Source of the DNA: Citrobacter farmeri
Lineage (GTDB): Bacteria > Pseudomonadota > Gammaproteobacteria > Enterobacterales > Enterobacteriaceae
Direction of reading: 5' to 3'
Length of the DNA stretch: 64,000 nucleotides
NCBI RefSeq assembly: GCF_019048065.1
Contig: NZ_CP077291.1
Coordinates: 3,534,001 to 3,598,000 of the forward strand
Part shown: in pieces, positions 34,558-43,084 of the stretch
Layout of the letters: each line of letters opens with the position of its first letter
Numbering within the stretch: the stretch's first letter is position 1
The notes under the pieces: generated by a model
Databases searched by the model: none
What the model saw: only the letters and a program-made list of their open reading frames with translations
What the model was told of the DNA's origin: nothing
Program-made: the position numbers and the translations under genes

Positions 34558-34766
34558 TGGGCTGTTGACATGCGTCATGCCGTTTCTGGGAAGTGTTCCG
34601 TTCGTCTTATGTTTCTTTCCGTGGGTCAGGTGAGAGGAAAAACGCATAACCTCTGCCCCCCAAATATTGCCATTTTGTTACATTCATTCCATAACTGTAC
34701 CTGATTGATTGCCAGCGCAGCGGCGCCAGGCATCATAGAGTCATTATCCGGCAAGAGAGCAAAATC

Positions 34767-35396
34767 ATGATACGTGTGGTGCTGGTGGACGACCATGTGG
34801 TGGTACGTTCTGGCTTTGCGCAATTACTCAGTCTCGAAGAAGACCTCGACGTCGCAGGGCAGTACAGCAGCGCTGCGGAAGCCTGGCCTGCTTTACTGCG
34901 CGACGACGTTAACGTTGCGGTGATGGATATCGCCATGCCGGACGAAAACGGTCTGAGCCTGTTGAAACGCCTGCGGGCAAAGAGGCCGCAGTTTCGCGCC
35001 ATTATTCTCAGTATCTATGACACGCCGACCTTTGTGCAGAGCGCGCTGGATGCTGGCGCCAGCGGTTATCTGACCAAACGCTGTGGGCCGGAAGAGTTAG
35101 TGCAGGCCGTCCGTTCCGTTGGACTGGGAGGGCATTATCTCTGCGCCGACGCGCTGCGGGCGTTGCGCGGGGGTGAAACGTCATCGACGGTGCTGGAAGT
35201 ACTCACCCCGCGTGAACGGGAAGTGTTTGATTTACTGGTCAAAGGTGACAGCGTTAAGGAAATCGCTTTCAAACTCGATCTCAGCCATAAAACGGTGCAT
35301 GTCCATCGTGCCAACGTGCTGGGCAAACTGAACTGTCACAGCACCATCGAACTCGTCCACTTCGCCCTCGATCATCAACTGCTGGCAGGACATTAA
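34767..35396 (+). CDS. UhpA-like response regulator
   Basis: A 209-residue NarL-family regulator close to UhpA (196 residues), the activator of hexose-phosphate uptake. The receiver (about 1-120) has Asp54 in VMDIAMPDENG and Lys in YLTKRCGPEEL, a motif shared with UhpA. The LuxR-type helix-turn-helix (about 145-205) reads LTPREREVFDLLVKGDSVKE and SHKTVHVHRANVLGKL. The stop overlaps the start of the UhpB-like kinase (TAATG). The neighbours make it the likely regulator of the AfuABC-type transporter. Confidence 0.88.
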   Translation: MIRVVLVDDHVVVRSGFAQLLSLEEDLDVAGQYSSAAEAWPALLRDDVNVAVMDIAMPDENGLSLLKRLRAKRPQFRAIILSIYDTPTFVQSALDAGASGYLTKRCGPEELVQAVRSVGLGGHYLCADALRALRGGETSSTVLEVLTPREREVFDLLVKGDSVKEIAFKLDLSHKTVHVHRANVLGKLNCHSTIELVHFALDHQLLAGH

Positions 35397-36937
35397 TGTC
35401 TCGCAACCTTCGCTACGTCGTCATCTCGCTGTTTATTGTGCTGGCGTGGGGCACCGGCGGGCTGATGCTGTGGACACTCGGTTTTTATCTGACCCATAAC
35501 GGCCAGCAGGCGGCGCTGTTCCTGCCGCACGGTGTCTATCTGGCGCTGCTGATCCTGCTTTCGCGCCGCTACTGGCCTGCGCTGGTGCTGCCGCCAATGC
35601 TGATGCTGCTCTGGCTGCACAGTGAGCAATTGCTTAATGGCTATATTCTGCTGGCCACACCGCTCATTAGCCTGATTCCCGCCAGTCTCGCGCAGTCCTT
35701 CTGGTACCGTTTTCCTCTTTACTGGCAGCGACTGACGCTGCTGCTGGCGACAGTAACGGCGGCATCACTGCTCAATACTCTCCTGCTGTCGCCGTTTGTC
35801 AAAAGTCCGGCGATGCTGCTCGGTCTGGCGTCATTTACCGGTGGCGTGCTGCTGACGCCCTTCGTCTACTTGATCTTTGAATTTCTGCGCCAACAGCATC
35901 GCTACCACCTGCTTGGACTGGACACCAATAACCCGCCGTTGCGTACCTCGCTCATCATCTGGTGTAGTCTGTTTTTTATCATTGGCATTGGCACGCAGAT
36001 GGTGCTGTCGCCAGAGATTGAACGCCTGTTGTTGATAGTAGTATTTCTGCCCAATGTCGTGATGGCGTGGAAGTTTGGCTGGCAGGGCGGCGTGCTCTCA
36101 GGATTGCTGGGCAGCATGATGATCACCATCGCCCGTCAGGTCGGAGTAGGGTTCAGCAACCTGGTTGAACTGGAAATCTTTCTCGCGACGCAGTCCCTGC
36201 TCGGCATTGGTCTGGGGATCGCTATCAGCCGTCAGCAGCATCTGGCGCAAAACCTGCACCATTACCGCCAGCGCCTGGAAGCGGAACTGGCGGCGCGACG
36301 GGCGCTGGCCGAGAAACTGGTGCATACCGAAGAGGATACGCGCAAGAGCCTGGCGCGCGAACTGCATGACGAGATTGGACAGAATATCACCGCCATTCAG
36401 ATCCAGTCGCAGTTGGTGAAACGGGCACATGACCCGGCGCAAGCCCAGGCCGCTGCCAGCCAGATCAACGATCTCGCCAGGCGGATCCACCTCTCTACCC
36501 GCCAGTTATTGCGCCAGCTTCGCCCGCCCGCGCTGGACGAACTGTCGTTCAAAGAGGCGTTGCTCCATCTACTCAATGAGTTTGCCTTTACAGAGCGCGG
36601 CATTCGTTGCCAGTTTGATTATCAGCTCACCACCACGCCCGAGAATGAAACGGTGCGCTTTACGCTCTACCGACTGTTACAGGAGTTGCTCAACAACGTC
36701 TGTAAACACGCCGAAGCCAGCGAGGTACGGATTGTCCTGCGTCAGCAGGGAGATGTGCTGCATCTGGATGTCACCGACAACGGCGTGGGGATCAGCCCAG
36801 ACAAAATGGCCGGTTTTGGCATTCAGGGAATGCGCGAGCGGGTCAGCGCCCTCGGCGGTGAACTGGCGCTGGAGTCACGGCACGGTACGCGGGTAAGTGT
36901 TAACTTGCCCACAAATTTGCAACAAATTGCCTTCTGA
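35396..36937 (+). CDS. UhpB-like sensor histidine kinase
   Basis: A 513-residue membrane kinase. Residues about 1-275 are a MASE1-type domain with around eight helices, as in UhpB. The HisKA_3 dimerisation domain has the phosphorylated His324 in ARELHDEIGQNITAIQIQ, and the ATPase domain has LLQELLNNVCKHAEA, VTDNGVGI and GFGIQGMRERVSALGG. It overlaps the response regulator gene, so the two are one unit. By analogy with UhpB/UhpC it would be switched on by the UhpC-like protein when it binds a sugar phosphate outside. Confidence 0.88.
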   Translation: MSRNLRYVVISLFIVLAWGTGGLMLWTLGFYLTHNGQQAALFLPHGVYLALLILLSRRYWPALVLPPMLMLLWLHSEQLLNGYILLATPLISLIPASLAQSFWYRFPLYWQRLTLLLATVTAASLLNTLLLSPFVKSPAMLLGLASFTGGVLLTPFVYLIFEFLRQQHRYHLLGLDTNNPPLRTSLIIWCSLFFIIGIGTQMVLSPEIERLLLIVVFLPNVVMAWKFGWQGGVLSGLLGSMMITIARQVGVGFSNLVELEIFLATQSLLGIGLGIAISRQQHLAQNLHHYRQRLEAELAARRALAEKLVHTEEDTRKSLARELHDEIGQNITAIQIQSQLVKRAHDPAQAQAAASQINDLARRIHLSTRQLLRQLRPPALDELSFKEALLHLLNEFAFTERGIRCQFDYQLTTTPENETVRFTLYRLLQELLNNVCKHAEASEVRIVLRQQGDVLHLDVTDNGVGISPDKMAGFGIQGMRERVSALGGELALESRHGTRVSVNLPTNLQQIAF

Positions 36938-36944
36938 CCAGGAA

Positions 36945-37002
36945 AAAGTCTTAGTCACTCCAGACTTTCTCTCATCCCCTTTTGGTTTCTCTTTCTTATA
37001 GT
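36945..37002 (+). promoter_or_regulatory. Candidate regulated promoter for uhpC-like/afu genes
   Basis: In the 84-base gap after the kinase gene, AAAGTCT (36945-36951) and AGACTTT (36962-36968) form a 7-10-7 inverted repeat. A TATAGT -10 (36997-37002) follows with no good -35 between them, which is the layout of an activator-dependent promoter. The activator would be the UhpA-like regulator; this is inference. Confidence 0.45.
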
Positions 37003-37021
37003 CAGCAAAACGGAGACGGCT

Positions 37022-38326
37022 ATGCACGCAGGCGCAGCAACTGAAATCAATCAACGTTACCGCACGCTGCGTCCGCGACTGCTGATGTGCATGGTCATCG
37101 GTTACGCCGCGTTTTATCTGACGCGTAAAAGTGTGAACTACGTGTTGCCAGCGCTACAAACCGATCTCGGGTTGGATAAAAGCGACATCGGACTGTTGGG
37201 TTCCCTGTTTTATCTGACCTACGGTCTGTCGAAATTTACCGCTGGACTATGGCATGACAGCCACGGACAGCGTGGGTTTATGGGCGTTGGCCTGTTCGCT
37301 ACCGGTCTGCTGAACGTGGTGTTTGCCTTTGGCGAGTCGCTGACGCTGTTGTTGGCAGTCTGGACACTCAACGGATTTTTTCAGGGCTGGGGATGGCCAC
37401 CCTGCGCCCGCCTGCTGACCCACTGGTACTCGCGCAATGAGCGCGGCTTCTGGTGGGGCTGTTGGAATATGTCTATCAATATTGGCGGGGCAATTATCCC
37501 GCTGATTAGCGCCTTCGCCGCTCACTGGTGGGGCTGGCAGGCCGCGATGCTGATGCCCGGGGTAATCAGCATGGCTCTCGGGATCTGGTTAACGCTGCAA
37601 CTGAAAGGCACACCTCAGGAAGAGGGGTTACCGTCCGTCGGACACTGGCGTAACGATCCGCTGGAATTGCGCCAGGAGCAGCAGAGTCCGCCGATGGGAC
37701 TGTGGCAAATGCTGCGTACCACGATGCTGAAAAACCCGATGATCTGGCTGTTGGGCGTCTCGTATGTGCTGGTCTATCTGATCCGCATTGCGCTCAACGA
37801 CTGGGGCAACATCTGGCTGACGGAAAGCCACGGCGTTAACCTGCTCAGCGCTAACGCCACGGTGATGCTGTTTGAAGTTGGCGGACTCCTCGGCGCGCTG
37901 TTTGCCGGCTGGGGTTCGGACCTGCTGTTTAGCGGTCAGCGGGCACCAATGATTTTGTTGTTTACGCTGGGGTTGATGGTCTCTGTCGCCGCGCTATGGC
38001 TGGCACCGGTTCACCATTACGCCCTGCTCGCAGTCTGTTTCTTTACGGTGGGCTTTTTTATCTTTGGCCCACAAATGTTGATTGGCCTGGCGGCGGTGGA
38101 ATGTGGACACAAAGCGGCGGCAGGATCGATCACCGGTTTTCTCGGCCTGTTTGCCTATCTGGGGGCAGCGCTGGCGGGCTGGCCTCTGTCGCTGGTCATT
38201 GAACGCTACGGCTGGTCGGGGATGTTCAGTTTGCTCTCGGTCACCGCAGTACTTATGGGTTTACTGCTGATGCCGCTGCTGATGGCGGGCATCACCACCA
38301 CTCTCAGTCAAAGGATAAAACAATGA
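37022..38326 (+). CDS. UhpC-like MFS sugar-phosphate sensor/transporter
   Basis: A 434-residue member of the organophosphate:phosphate antiporter family with twelve helices, clearly nearest to UhpC: FFQGWGWPPCARLLTHWYSR, SYVLVYLIRIALNDWGN and the C-terminal FFIFGPQMLIGLAAVECGHKAA. UhpC is a receptor that signals external glucose 6-phosphate to UhpB. Here it follows the UhpB-like kinase after its own candidate promoter and overlaps the afuA-like start by four bases, tying sensing to transport. Transport activity cannot be excluded. Confidence 0.87.
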   Translation: MHAGAATEINQRYRTLRPRLLMCMVIGYAAFYLTRKSVNYVLPALQTDLGLDKSDIGLLGSLFYLTYGLSKFTAGLWHDSHGQRGFMGVGLFATGLLNVVFAFGESLTLLLAVWTLNGFFQGWGWPPCARLLTHWYSRNERGFWWGCWNMSINIGGAIIPLISAFAAHWWGWQAAMLMPGVISMALGIWLTLQLKGTPQEEGLPSVGHWRNDPLELRQEQQSPPMGLWQMLRTTMLKNPMIWLLGVSYVLVYLIRIALNDWGNIWLTESHGVNLLSANATVMLFEVGGLLGALFAGWGSDLLFSGQRAPMILLFTLGLMVSVAALWLAPVHHYALLAVCFFTVGFFIFGPQMLIGLAAVECGHKAAAGSITGFLGLFAYLGAALAGWPLSLVIERYGWSGMFSLLSVTAVLMGLLLMPLLMAGITTTLSQRIKQ

Positions 38327-39354
38327 AAATGACCCTTACCTCTACTCTGATTGCCTCCGCGGTTGCGCTGGCGACCTTATCAGGCGCCGCGCACGCCAAA
38401 GGTCGTCTGGTGGTCTATTGCAGCGCTACCAACGAAATGTGCGAAGCGGAAACCAAAGCCTTTGGCGAAAAATATGACGTGAAAACGTCGTTTATCCGCA
38501 ACGGTTCCGGCAGTACGCTGGCGAAGGTCGATGCCGAGAAGAAAAACCCACAGGCTGACGTCTGGTACGGCGGCACGCTGGACCCGCAGTCTCAGGCCGG
38601 TGAAATGGATCTGCTGCAACCGTACAAATCCCCGAACCTGGAACAGGTGATGGAGAAATTCCGCGATCCGGCAAAAGTGAAGGGGAACCTTTCATCGGCG
38701 GTCTACGTGGGTATCCTCGGTTTCGGCGTTAACACCCAGCGCCTGAAAGAAAAAAATCTGCCCGTGCCGAAATGCTGGAAAGATCTGACCAAACCGGAAT
38801 ACAAAGGTGAAATTCAGATTGCCGATCCGCAAAGCTCCGGCACCGCCTATACCGCGCTGGCGACCTTCGCCCAGTTGTGGGGGGAAGATCAGGCTTTTGA
38901 TTATCTGAAACAGCTGAACGCTAACGTCTCACAGTACACCAAATCCGGAATTGCCCCGGCGCGCAACGCCGCACGCGGTGAAACGGCCATCGGCATCGGC
39001 TTCCTGCACGACTACTCGCTGGAAAAAGAACAGGGCGCGCCGCTGGAGCTGATTTCTCCGTGTGAAGGTACTGGCTATGAGATTGGCGGCGTCAGCATCC
39101 TGAAAGGGGCGCGCAACCTCGACAACGCCAAACTGTTTGTCGACTGGGTACTGTCGAAAGAAGCGCAGGAGCTGGCGTGGAAGAAAGGCAAATCCTATCA
39201 GATCCTGACCAACACCACCGCCGAAACCTCGCCGAACTCACTGAAGCTCGATGACCTGAAGCTTATCAACTACGACATGGATAAATACGGCTCAACTGAT
39301 GTCCGTAAGGCGCTGATCAATAAATGGGTCAGCGAAGTGAAGATGGGTAAATAA
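38323..39354 (+). CDS. afuA: AfuA-type periplasmic sugar-phosphate-binding protein
   Basis: A 343-residue binding protein with a signal peptide ending SGAAHA and the fold of FbpA-type proteins (RLVVYCSATNEMCEAETKAF, ADVWYGGTLDPQSQAG). It lacks the twin tyrosines of iron binders; instead it has GIGFLHDYSLEK (His229-Asp230) and CEGTGYEIGG (Glu248), consistent with AfuA, shown in Actinobacillus and Citrobacter rodentium to bind phosphorylated hexoses. It overlaps the UhpC-like gene and is followed by a REP pair before the permease gene. Confidence 0.85.
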   Translation: MKMTLTSTLIASAVALATLSGAAHAKGRLVVYCSATNEMCEAETKAFGEKYDVKTSFIRNGSGSTLAKVDAEKKNPQADVWYGGTLDPQSQAGEMDLLQPYKSPNLEQVMEKFRDPAKVKGNLSSAVYVGILGFGVNTQRLKEKNLPVPKCWKDLTKPEYKGEIQIADPQSSGTAYTALATFAQLWGEDQAFDYLKQLNANVSQYTKSGIAPARNAARGETAIGIGFLHDYSLEKEQGAPLELISPCEGTGYEIGGVSILKGARNLDNAKLFVDWVLSKEAQELAWKKGKSYQILTNTTAETSPNSLKLDDLKLINYDMDKYGSTDVRKALINKWVSEVKMGK

Positions 39355-39390
39355 GCCCACACGATGACTTCCTGACGTTAAGGTTACGCA

Positions 39391-39466
39391 GGCCGGGTAA
39401 GGCAACGCCGCCACCCGGCAATCATCGTCACCCTGAATGCCGGATGGCGCTCACGCTTATCCGGCC
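39391..39466. repeat. REP pair between afuA and afuB
   Basis: Two REP units in opposite orientation: GGCCGGGTAAGGC to GCCACCCGGC (39391-39419) and GCCGGATGGCG to TTATCCGGC (39439-39465). The position right after the binding-protein gene is like that between malE and malF, where REP stabilises the upstream message. Confidence 0.8.
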
Positions 39467-39493
39467 TGTTCAGGATTGAACAGCGGAAAACGT

Positions 39494-41572
39494 ATGTCAC
39501 ACACACTTGCACTCCATCCCGTGAAAAAGCGGGATGCGATATTCCTTTGGGTCTTACTCGGCTGGCTGGCATTCGTCCTGCTGCCGAGCTGGAGCCTGGA
39601 TTACGGTCTGCTGGAATCCACGAGCGATGAAATTCTCGAGGCCTACGGCTGGTCACAGTTCAATATCAGCTGGCTATGGTATCTGCTGCCGAGCCTGCTG
39701 CTGATTCGCCCGTTCCATGAAGCCCGACGCGAACAGCGCAGCCGCCACTACCTCGACGCAGGCTGGGCGTTCTTATGCATCGCCTTTATCGTCATTAGCG
39801 CCACCGTCGAAGGGCGTGGTTTAGGCTATGCCACCATCGTGTTGTTTGTGGCGTTGGGCGCGATCATAACCCTGGCGCTGACCCGCCTCGAATGGCTGGG
39901 CGGCGACCGGTTTGTGATCGGTTCCCTGGTCACCATCGTGGCGCTCATCGGCATCTTTATCGTCTGGCCGAGCATCGCCATTTTCATTCCGATGTTCACC
40001 AACGACGCGGGGGAGTTCGCACCGCTGGCGTTTATGAATGTGCTGTCACAGGCGCATATTATTCAGGTGATCCTCAACTCCATCGCGCTGTCGATTGCCG
40101 TGGGCGTCGGCTGTACTTTCTTCGGCCTGGTGCTGGCGATTTATACCACCCGTATCGCCCAACGCAGCGCCGTTATTGGCCGTATCTTCTCAATCCTGCC
40201 GATCGTCACGCCGCCATTTGTCGTGGGGCTGGGCGTCACGCTGATGATGGGGCGTTCTGGTTACGTGACCGAATTGATGGTGGAGTGGTTCGGGCTGACC
40301 AACACCAACTGGCTGTACGGGTTTACCGGCATCTGGCTGGCGCAGGTGCTGGCGTTTACCCCAATGGCGTTTATGATCCTCGACGGCGCGATCAAAACCA
40401 TTCACCCGTCGCTGGAAGAAGCGTCATACACCCTGCGCGCCAGTCGCTGGCAGACGTTTAACGGCGTATTTGTCCCGCTGCTGAAACCCGCTCTGGCAAA
40501 CGCCTTCCTGATTGTCATCGTGCAGTCACTGGCCGACTTCAGTAACCCGCTGGTCCTCGGCGGCAACTTCGATGTACTGGCAACGCAAATTTACTTCTAC
40601 ATCACCGGTTCACAGCTCGATTACCAGGCTGCCAGTACGCTGGGCGCCTTCCTGCTGCTGTTCTCGCTGTTAGTGTTCTGCGTACAGTACATGTGGATTG
40701 GCAAACGCTCTTACGTCACCGTCTCCGGGAAATCATACCGCGGCGACGTGCAGCCGCTACCGGTCACCCTGGTCTGGAGCGTAGTGGCGATCCTGGCGAT
40801 ATGGATTGCCTTTAACGCCCTGCTCTATGGCAGTATTTTCTACGGCAGTTTCACCGTGAACTGGGGCGTGGACTATACCCTGACGCTGGATAACTTTATC
40901 AAGCTGTTTGGTCAGGGGATGAGCGACGGCGCATGGCCTTCGCTGCTCGATACCCTGCTGTATGCCGGAATTGCCGCACCGATCACCGCCGCCTTCGGCC
41001 TGCTGATCGCCTGGGTCGTGGTACGCCAGCAGTTCAAAGGCAAAAAGACTATCGAGTTCACCACCATGCTGTGCTTTGCCGTACCGGGCACCGTGGCGGG
41101 CGTTTCCTATATTCTCGCCTTTAACAGCGCCCCGTTATACCTCACCGGCACCGCAGCGATTGTCATTATCTCGATGGTAATGCGTAACGTGCCGGTTGGT
41201 ATTCGCGCCGGGATCGCCGGACTCGGCCAGATCGATAAATCACTGGATGAAGCCTCGCTCAGTCTGCGTGCCGGGAGCTTACGCACCATTACGCACATTC
41301 TGCTGCCGCTGCTGCGCCCGGCTATTCTCTCGGCGCTGATCTACAGCTTCGTGCGCGCCATCACTACCGTCAGCGCCATTGTTTTCCTCGTCACGCCGGA
41401 CACCCGCGTGGCAACGGCCTACATTCTGAACCGTGTGGAAGATGGCGAATACGGCGTGGCGATTGCCTACGGGTCGATTCTGATCGTGGTGATGCTGGCG
41501 ATTATTTTCATCTTTGACTGGCTGATTGGGGAAGCACGTATCTCCCGGTCTAAAGCCAAAAACCAGGCGTAA
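39494..41572 (+). CDS. afuB: AfuB-type ABC permease, two fused permease domains
   Basis: A 692-residue inner-membrane protein with two binding-protein-dependent permease domains joined in tandem, as in FbpB/AfuB. Each domain carries the ATPase-contact motif: [20 protein letters not shown] and [20 protein letters not shown]. The start [20 protein letters not shown] follows the REP pair; the ORF's earlier ATG lies within the repeat and is rejected. Its stop overlaps an ATG of the afuC frame. Confidence 0.88.
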   Translation: MSHTLALHPVKKRDAIFLWVLLGWLAFVLLPSWSLDYGLLESTSDEILEAYGWSQFNISWLWYLLPSLLLIRPFHEARREQRSRHYLDAGWAFLCIAFIVISATVEGRGLGYATIVLFVALGAIITLALTRLEWLGGDRFVIGSLVTIVALIGIFIVWPSIAIFIPMFTNDAGEFAPLAFMNVLSQAHIIQVILNSIALSIAVGVGCTFFGLVLAIYTTRIAQRSAVIGRIFSILPIVTPPFVVGLGVTLMMGRSGYVTELMVEWFGLTNTNWLYGFTGIWLAQVLAFTPMAFMILDGAIKTIHPSLEEASYTLRASRWQTFNGVFVPLLKPALANAFLIVIVQSLADFSNPLVLGGNFDVLATQIYFYITGSQLDYQAASTLGAFLLLFSLLVFCVQYMWIGKRSYVTVSGKSYRGDVQPLPVTLVWSVVAILAIWIAFNALLYGSIFYGSFTVNWGVDYTLTLDNFIKLFGQGMSDGAWPSLLDTLLYAGIAAPITAAFGLLIAWVVVRQQFKGKKTIEFTTMLCFAVPGTVAGVSYILAFNSAPLYLTGTAAIVIISMVMRNVPVGIRAGIAGLGQIDKSLDEASLSLRAGSLRTITHILLPLLRPAILSALIYSFVRAITTVSAIVFLVTPDTRVATAYILNRVEDGEYGVAIAYGSILIVVMLAIIFIFDWLIGEARISRSKAKNQA

Positions 41573-41583
41573 TGGAGCGCACT

Positions 41584-42630
41584 ATGAGTCAGAAAAATTT
41601 CGTTGAACTGCGCAACGTCACCAAACGATTCGGCAGTAACACGGTCATCGACACTATCAATCTCACCATCCCGCAAGGGCAAATGGTGACGCTGCTTGGT
41701 CCGTCTGGCTGTGGCAAGACCACCATTTTGCGCCTGGTCGCTGGTCTGGAAAAACCAAGCGAAGGGCAGATTTTTATTGATGGTGAGGACGTCACCCATC
41801 GCTCGATTCAGCAGCGTGATATCTGTATGGTGTTCCAGTCGTATGCCCTGTTCCCGCATATGTCGCTGGGAGAAAACGTCGGCTACGGTCTGAAGATGCT
41901 GGGCGTGTCCCGCGCTGATGTGAAGGCGCGAGTAAAAGAGGCGCTGGCGATGGTCGATCTGGAAGGATTCGAAGATCGCTATGTGGATCAGATCTCCGGC
42001 GGTCAGCAGCAGCGCGTGGCGCTGGCGCGCGCGCTGATCCTCAAACCGAAGGTACTGCTGTTTGACGAACCGCTGAGTAACCTCGACGCCAACCTGCGCC
42101 GCAGCATGCGCGATAAGATCCGCGAGCTGCAAAAGCAGTTTGATATCACCTCGCTGTACGTTACCCACGATCAGAGCGAAGCCTTTGCGGTTTCCGACAC
42201 CGTGCTGGTGATGAACAAGGGGCATATCATGCAGATCGGTTCACCGCAGGATCTCTATCGTCAGCCTGCGTCCCGCTTTATGGCCAGCTTCATGGGCGAT
42301 GCAAACCTGTTCCCGGCGACCTTCAGCGAGGCATCGGTTGATATCTTTGGCTATCGCCTGCCGCGTCCGGACCATTTTGTCGCTTCTGGCTCGGGTACTG
42401 TCGGTGTGCGTCCGGAAGCCATCACCTTAAGTGACCATGGCGAAGAGAGTCAGCGCTGTGTGATTCGTCATGTGGCCTATATGGGACCGCAGTATGAGGT
42501 TACGGTGGAGTGGCACGGACAGGAAATCCTGTTACAGGTCAACGCCACTCGTCTGCAGCCGGATATTGGCGAACAGTATTTCCTCGAAATTCACCCATAC
42601 GGCATGTTTGTGCTGGCGGACGCGGGGTAG
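41584..42630 (+). CDS. afuC: AfuC-type ABC transporter ATPase
   Basis: A 348-residue ATP-binding subunit with Walker [10 protein letters not shown], signature [15 protein letters not shown], Walker [12 protein letters not shown] and a C-terminal TOBE-like regulatory domain (about 240-348). The start [12 protein letters not shown] follows TGGAGCG; an ATG four codons earlier overlaps the afuB stop and is less well placed. It completes the AfuABC transporter. Confidence 0.88.
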   Translation: MSQKNFVELRNVTKRFGSNTVIDTINLTIPQGQMVTLLGPSGCGKTTILRLVAGLEKPSEGQIFIDGEDVTHRSIQQRDICMVFQSYALFPHMSLGENVGYGLKMLGVSRADVKARVKEALAMVDLEGFEDRYVDQISGGQQQRVALARALILKPKVLLFDEPLSNLDANLRRSMRDKIRELQKQFDITSLYVTHDQSEAFAVSDTVLVMNKGHIMQIGSPQDLYRQPASRFMASFMGDANLFPATFSEASVDIFGYRLPRPDHFVASGSGTVGVRPEAITLSDHGEESQRCVIRHVAYMGPQYEVTVEWHGQEILLQVNATRLQPDIGEQYFLEIHPYGMFVLADAG

Positions 42631-42652
42631 GTTTTCGTTGTTTTGTAGCATC

Positions 42653-42778
42653 GTAGGCCGGATAAGGCATTTATGCCGCCATCCGGCAGTTGCGTCGGAA
42701 ACTCAGCGATGTCATGCCTGATGGCGCTGCGCTTATCAGGCCTACAAAATCCGTAGGCCGGATAAGGCGTCAGCCGTC
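42653..42778. repeat. BIME: three REP units after afuC
   Basis: REP palindromes at 42653-42687, 42716-42744 and 42752-42778, alternating the GTAGGCCGGATAAGGC and CTGATGGCGCTGCGCTTATC forms. They probably protect the 3' end of the afu message. Confidence 0.85.
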
Positions 42779-43030
42779 ACCCCTGTACCAGCCGCAACTG
42801 TCCGCGTGGCGCACTTAATCGCGGGGATGGATTAACAATAAGGAAAAGAATGGGTCGCCAGCTCATAACGCCTCCCGTTCAGGACGTTATCTATACTCTG
42901 GCAATGGCAAAGCTGCCCGGCACTAAGACGAAAGTGGGAATGCTGCGCGAGTGATCATTCAACAGAATGACAGCCGGGAAGGTATTCGCAAATTTCAGCG
43001 AATATTTACCACGCAATGTGGCACTAAGCG

Positions 43031-43063
43031 TTAAAACATCATCCCGGCGGAGAAGCCGGGATG
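43031..43063 (-). terminator. Intrinsic terminator of the Gly-rich autotransporter
   Basis: CATCCCGGC (43040-43048) and GCCGGGATG (43055-43063) form a perfect 9-bp stem with a six-base loop. On the minus strand it is followed by ATG and TTTTAA. It lies 22 bases beyond the gene's stop. Confidence 0.8.
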
Positions 43064-43084
43064 ACAGGAAGCACATCGTGATGG

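Larger units (their letters stand above)
33939..34766. other. Gene-free structured region, tauA to uhpA-like gene
   Basis: About 830 bases without a credible gene. The first 130 bases hold the tauA promoter. From about 34080 to 34560 the DNA is GC-rich with a series of perfect hairpins, two crossing long-range stems and a REP unit, detailed in separate entries. The last 120 bases are the leader of the UhpA-like gene. ORFs that can be drawn here are Pro/Arg-rich frames through palindromes and are not believed. Confidence 0.7.
42631..43084. other. Gene-free region, afuC to Gly-rich autotransporter
   Basis: About 450 bases between convergent genes. The first 150 hold three REP units. The middle 250 show no ORF of note, only a TATACT hexamer near 42893 in unclear context. 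The end holds the autotransporter terminator. Confidence 0.7.

Noticed and set aside
34044..34568. 174-codon and overlapping plus-strand frames in the structured region
   Set aside because: Pro/Arg-rich translation through palindromes, no ribosome site and several overlapping frames of equal quality.
38323..42630. Iron(III) transporter (FbpABC type)
   Set aside because: The binding protein has the iron-binder fold but not the paired tyrosines, and the Uhp-like neighbours favour sugar phosphates.
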